Assembly (NCBI GenBank): GCA_040752295.1
Contig: JBFMFE010000258.1
Coordinates: forward strand, 1 to 9,446
DNA length: 9,446 bases
Source of the DNA: JBFMFE01 sp040752295
GTDB lineage: Bacteria; UBP15; UBA6099; JBFMBQ01
Reading direction: 5' to 3'
Position numbers and translations under genes: made by a program. Below, one piece after another: positions 6,778 to 9,446 of this stretch (positions within the stretch are counted from its first letter, which is position 1; each line of letters opens with the position of its first letter). Under the pieces are notes generated by a model. The model saw only the letters and a list, made by a program, of their open reading frames with translations, searched no databases and was not told where the DNA came from.

Positions 6778-7428
6778 TTACCCCGTAGTTTTTATTAAAA
6801 GTTCAGAATCGTCGTAGCCTAAACGGCTCAATAATTCCCTGCATACTCTAATAATTCTGTTCGCGCCCAGTTTTGTTTCAGCGTAAATGTTGGCGTTTTT
6901 TACCTGGAGCGGCCAAAAGCCTTTCGGTGAGCCACGTTTTACCGCCGCACTTTCCATTTCTTCCTTGGTTTTTGTAAAATAAGGACGATTACCTCTCGGA
7001 TTTATCGAAAGCGCTATTCCGACGAATTCATTCCCATGTTTATCGTACAATATTTCACATAGTTTCAACAAAAGTTCTTTCCATTTTCTTATCGTAAAAG
7101 TTTCCATTAAAAAAGTGAACGAAACGGGAGTTTTTCCCGTGTACGACTCCTCTACTCCTGATTTTTCATTTCGATGAGCCTCTCCATACCCCTTAATATT
7201 TATCATTTTCCTCACATAATCGTCATGACTTCGGTTGTTATTTTTTTCGTGAATCAGCATATTAGTTAAGCGTGAACAACTCCGATCACTAACATTATCA
7301 TTTATTGATGTTTTGTTGGTAATACCGAGAAGTTTACGCAGAACGTCATTGGGAGTTTTGTCTTCAAAAGGTATTGCTCGCTTCTTAAGTTCCTTATAAA
7401 CTTCCTCGTCAATTTCTATGTTTCTCAT
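6778..7428 (-). CDS. SeqA-like DNA-binding protein (SeqA N-terminal oligomerisation domain plus SeqA-C-like domain)
   Basis: A 216-residue predicted DNA-binding protein. Residues 1-36 (MRNIEIDEEVY...TPNDVLRKLLGI) follow the SeqA N-terminal ribbon-helix-helix/oligomerisation pattern (E. coli SeqA, as I recall it: MKTIEVDDELY...SASDILRRMLKF). Residues about 114-212 align by eye with the SeqA C-terminal domain: a helical start, then PRG-NRPYF (144-151, against HGRTRVYF with its DNA-contacting arginines), then VKNANIYAETK (176-186, against ITNTNTGRK), conserving the N-x-N pair Asn178/Asn180 that in SeqA contacts hemimethylated GATC. A variable polar linker (about 38-98) is longer than in SeqA. 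SeqA sequesters newly replicated DNA in gammaproteobacteria; here it is the last gene of an AT-rich operon, its start overlapping the previous stop (ATGA, 7425-7428), with GAAGGGAA upstream. A role as methylation-state or sequence reader for a defence/modification module is inference. Confidence 0.68.
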   Translation of the reverse strand: MRNIEIDEEVYKELKKRAIPFEDKTPNDVLRKLLGITNKTSINDNVSDRSCSRLTNMLIHEKNNNRSHDDYVRKMINIKGYGEAHRNEKSGVEESYTGKTPVSFTFLMETFTIRKWKELLLKLCEILYDKHGNEFVGIALSINPRGNRPYFTKTKEEMESAAVKRGSPKGFWPLQVKNANIYAETKLGANRIIRVCRELLSRLGYDDSELLIKTTG

Positions 7429-7907
7429 TTTACATTTCCCTTCACTTTTTTATAACTTCTTTCAAAAAGAGCAACATAGCCGTGAAAAGTTTTATTCGTA
7501 TTAATATTTGCTATATCAGGATAAAGCAATCTGAAACGTTTGCAGCGAGTTATCGTCTTTTCTGAAACACCTGCATCTCTCGACAACGATTTCGTATAGC
7601 CGCAAAGGACCAGCGGATTGCTTCTGTAAGACTCATTGAATCTAATAATTGCATCTCCTATTTTCCAGTACAATAAAGCAGAACTCTTGTCGCTTTCCGC
7701 AGAATTCAATAATAAGACAGTACCCCTAATATATTTTACGAGATTAAAGTAATCATCCTCTATTTTTTTCAATTCATTGCTGAGCCATTTTGCATCAAAG
7801 TCCTTTTCAAAAACAACGTTCATGGGAACGGTGGCCTTGATGGTTTCGTTACTGAACGGGTCCTTAACTCTTTTTATTTGAACAGGTATTATCGCGTTTG
7901 AAATCAT
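7425..7907 (-). CDS. Small protein resembling the DUF1016 (YhcG) N-terminal helix-turn-helix region
   Basis: A 160-residue protein of unproven function. Residues about 55-130 resemble the N-terminal domain of DUF1016/YhcG-type proteins: a helix, YWKIGDAI (80-87), a spacer, then LSRDAGVSEKTITRCKRFRLLYPDI (108-132), a helix-turn-helix-like stretch ending in the F-x-x-x-YP pattern of that family. The C-terminal PD-(D/E)XK nuclease domain of full YhcG proteins is absent; the protein ends about 28 residues later in a basic tail (SYKKVKGNVK). The first 50 residues (P-V-Q-I-K-R-V-K-D-P...) have no recognised domain. The start is coupled to the GHKL ATPase gene by an ATGA overlap (7904-7907), with GGGGTGA (about 7914-7920) as ribosome-binding site. 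A DNA-binding, adaptor or complex-forming role for its operon partners is likely but inferred. Confidence 0.62.
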   Translation of the reverse strand: MISNAIIPVQIKRVKDPFSNETIKATVPMNVVFEKDFDAKWLSNELKKIEDDYFNLVKYIRGTVLLLNSAESDKSSALLYWKIGDAIIRFNESYRSNPLVLCGYTKSLSRDAGVSEKTITRCKRFRLLYPDIANINTNKTFHGYVALFERSYKKVKGNVK

Positions 7908-9349
7908 TCTCGTTCACCCCAAAGCCTGAAAAATCTTTGCTGTATGTCTAAAACTCTTTGTGGAGATGATTCTGTTTCCTTTTCAATAACGTACTCGATA
8001 AGCGCGAGTATTATAGATTTCAGAATGTGGTAGTTCAACGTTTCCTGTTTCAACGCCTTATTATAGGCGGGATGTGACTTATTCAGGGTAACAATTTCAA
8101 CTCCGTCAAACCACGATTCTTTTTCGATTTCGGGTTTATCATCCTCTGCGATCTTAATTCCACCACGTATAATTCTTGGTTTAGGTTTGACCGGTTCCGC
8201 TCCCCATTTAACCTGTTCCCCTTGACGGGTTGAAGAGTTTTTCGTTATTGCTTTTTTGCCGGTCTTAACTAAAATGTCCTGATATCTTTCTTCCGCTTGT
8301 GGTTCGCCTGTTAAATCTTTAACTAGTACGTCTTTAAGAACGTCTCTCCCGAAAAGTGAAAGTTCTGGAAGATTCTTTAAGATATCATTGATTTCCTTTT
8401 CGATATTGATATGCACTTGCCCTTTTATCGAGTGCTTTTCAATAAGGCCGTGTTCTTCAAGCCACGATGAAAACTCACTTTGTGTTTTCCTAAAGAAACT
8501 TCCCCATATTCTATTTCCCTTCTGAAACCTGCATTTATCGGTTGTAACCGCTTCTATCAGGTAAGGCGCTTCTATCCAGCCTGTTATTTTGTTTTTTTCT
8601 CTCGGTTCCTTTTTAAAAAAAGTTCTTTCAATGACCTTCCCATACGTACATACCATTATTCCAGGTGAAAAGTTCTCATCTTTCTTAATTAGACTGAAAA
8701 AGCCGATTGCTTTTGGTTTATTATGTACCGTTATGACAATATCCTTCTTTTTGTCAATTAGGTCCTGTAATAAAGGTTCTCGTATTATTTCCCGTCCGTT
8801 AAAATAAATATTTAAGCCCTTATCATAAATGGCGGTGTACAATTCTTTCATTTTGTGGTCAACAAGAGGATAGTAATGTTCAATCAGTGCATTTATGATT
8901 TTATCATCCGTATAAAACGGTACTTTCGCTTTTTTCATATAGAAAGAAACTTTTGTCCCGGGATCGGAAATAGTAGGAAGTTCCCCATCGTATATTTTGT
9001 ATGGCGCATCGTTAACACTGACCCACCATTTCGAATATCCACGATAACTTGAAGACCATGTCTCAGTAACTACTTCGTCCGAAAAATTAAGGGCGAGTTT
9101 TGCCCCCTGTCCTGCAAAGCCTATTCCACTTCCACGTTCCTTGGTTGATGATGCGAAGTCATGATACTCCTGGAATTGTTTCTTATCCATTCCCAAACCA
9201 TTGTCAATAAACGACAAAACACATTCTTTTTTATCAAGTATTATTCGTATTTCGCTTGATTTTGCGTCAAGACAATTGGCAATGACTTCAACAACTGCGG
9301 CTATTTCTGGTTCAAATGGAGTGAACTTTCGCAGAAATTCTACAGTCAT
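7904..9349 (-). CDS. GHKL-family ATPase (Hsp90/MutL/MORC-like HATPase)
   Basis: A 481-residue cytoplasmic ATPase with an intact Bergerat fold: N-box E-V-I-A-N-C-L-D-A (Glu21, Asn25, Asp28), DNGLGM (49-54), and GSGIGFAGQGAKLAL (73-87), the glycine-rich ATP lid, with Lys84. A second alpha/beta region (about 140-270) corresponds to the S5-like transducer of MutL/MORC/Hsp90 proteins. A charged, probably flexible stretch (about 345-410) then leads to a conserved-looking tail with NKSHPAYN (423-430) and long helices to the end. No kinase receiver, topoisomerase or nuclease domain is visible. ATG 9349 is chosen; TTG 9352 in frame would add one residue. No Shine-Dalgarno sequence precedes it, but the start overlaps the upstream stop as TGATG, so translation is probably coupled. 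MORC-like GHKL proteins (paraMORCs) are known mainly from restriction-modification-type neighbourhoods, where they are thought to remodel DNA-protein complexes. Its place here with DNA-binding partners fits that. Confidence 0.82.
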   Translation of the reverse strand: MTVEFLRKFTPFEPEIAAVVEVIANCLDAKSSEIRIILDKKECVLSFIDNGLGMDKKQFQEYHDFASSTKERGSGIGFAGQGAKLALNFSDEVVTETWSSSYRGYSKWWVSVNDAPYKIYDGELPTISDPGTKVSFYMKKAKVPFYTDDKIINALIEHYYPLVDHKMKELYTAIYDKGLNIYFNGREIIREPLLQDLIDKKKDIVITVHNKPKAIGFFSLIKKDENFSPGIMVCTYGKVIERTFFKKEPREKNKITGWIEAPYLIEAVTTDKCRFQKGNRIWGSFFRKTQSEFSSWLEEHGLIEKHSIKGQVHINIEKEINDILKNLPELSLFGRDVLKDVLVKDLTGEPQAEERYQDILVKTGKKAITKNSSTRQGEQVKWGAEPVKPKPRIIRGGIKIAEDDKPEIEKESWFDGVEIVTLNKSHPAYNKALKQETLNYHILKSIILALIEYVIEKETESSPQRVLDIQQRFFRLWGERE

Positions 9350-9446
9350 CAAGCGGCATGAGCAAGGGCGTAGATCAGGGTGTTGAGGATTTTTGTATTG
9401 AGCGAAGCATTTTCGGAGTTTGAAAAAACCCTTTTACGCCATAGAA
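9349..9446 (-). CDS. C-terminal fragment of an unidentified gene upstream in the operon (cut by the window edge)
   Basis: Reading the minus strand from the right edge, one frame is open for 31 codons (LWRKRVFSNSEN...TLIYALAHAA) and stops at TGA 9351-9349, whose last base is the first base of the ATPase start codon (TGATG). The stop/start overlap is the main evidence for a real gene; the peptide has normal composition. I cannot name the product from so short a tail. By context a methyltransferase, helicase or nuclease is possible, but nothing in these residues shows it. Confidence 0.5.
   Translation of the reverse strand, partial: LWRKRVFSNSENASLNTKILNTLIYALAHAA

Overview
The window looks like a chromosome segment of a GC-rich Gram-negative bacterium, probably an uncultured lineage. 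It carries a predicted outer-membrane beta-barrel protein, secreted and membrane enzymes, and an ELM1/GtrOC1-type putative glycosyltransferase, but no gene that fixes the phylum. Two compositions are present. Positions 1 to about 6777 are GC-rich (line 841-900 counts 45 G+C of 60). From 6778 to the right end the sequence is AT-rich (line 7081-7140 counts 21 of 60).

Left part (1-4595), plus strand: a secreted alpha/beta hydrolase with a C-terminal beta-sandwich-like domain; an ELM1-like protein; a PorV/PorQ/FadL-like outer-membrane protein; and a membrane protein of the isoprenylcysteine carboxyl methyltransferase (ICMT) type. The last three are closely spaced and may be co-transcribed. They suggest envelope biology, but no single pathway can be named.

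Middle (4596-6777): a two-block heptanucleotide repeat array (unit CGGGCTA, 14 + 6 copies) sits between convergent genes. Next, on the minus strand, is a 577-residue zinc amidohydrolase of the D-aminoacylase / N-acyl-D-amino-acid deacylase family. It has an almost consensus sigma-70 promoter (TTGACA, 17 bp, TATCAT), a 5'-terminal hairpin and a strong Shine-Dalgarno sequence.

Right part (6778-9446), minus strand: a compact AT-rich operon whose genes overlap by ATGA, ATGA and TGATG. In transcription order it holds (i) the last 31 codons of an unidentified gene cut by the window edge; (ii) a GHKL (Hsp90/MutL/MORC-like) ATPase with all nucleotide-binding motifs; (iii) a short protein resembling the DUF1016 N-terminal helix-turn-helix region, without a nuclease domain; and (iv) a protein with the two-part architecture of SeqA, including an N-x-N pair that aligns with the hemimethylated-GATC-contacting residues. 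This looks like a horizontally acquired defence or restriction-modification-type module: a methylation-state or DNA-structure reader coupled to a GHKL ATPase. It is the most interesting part of the window. That function is inferred from domain content and context only; the upstream part of the operon lies outside the window.
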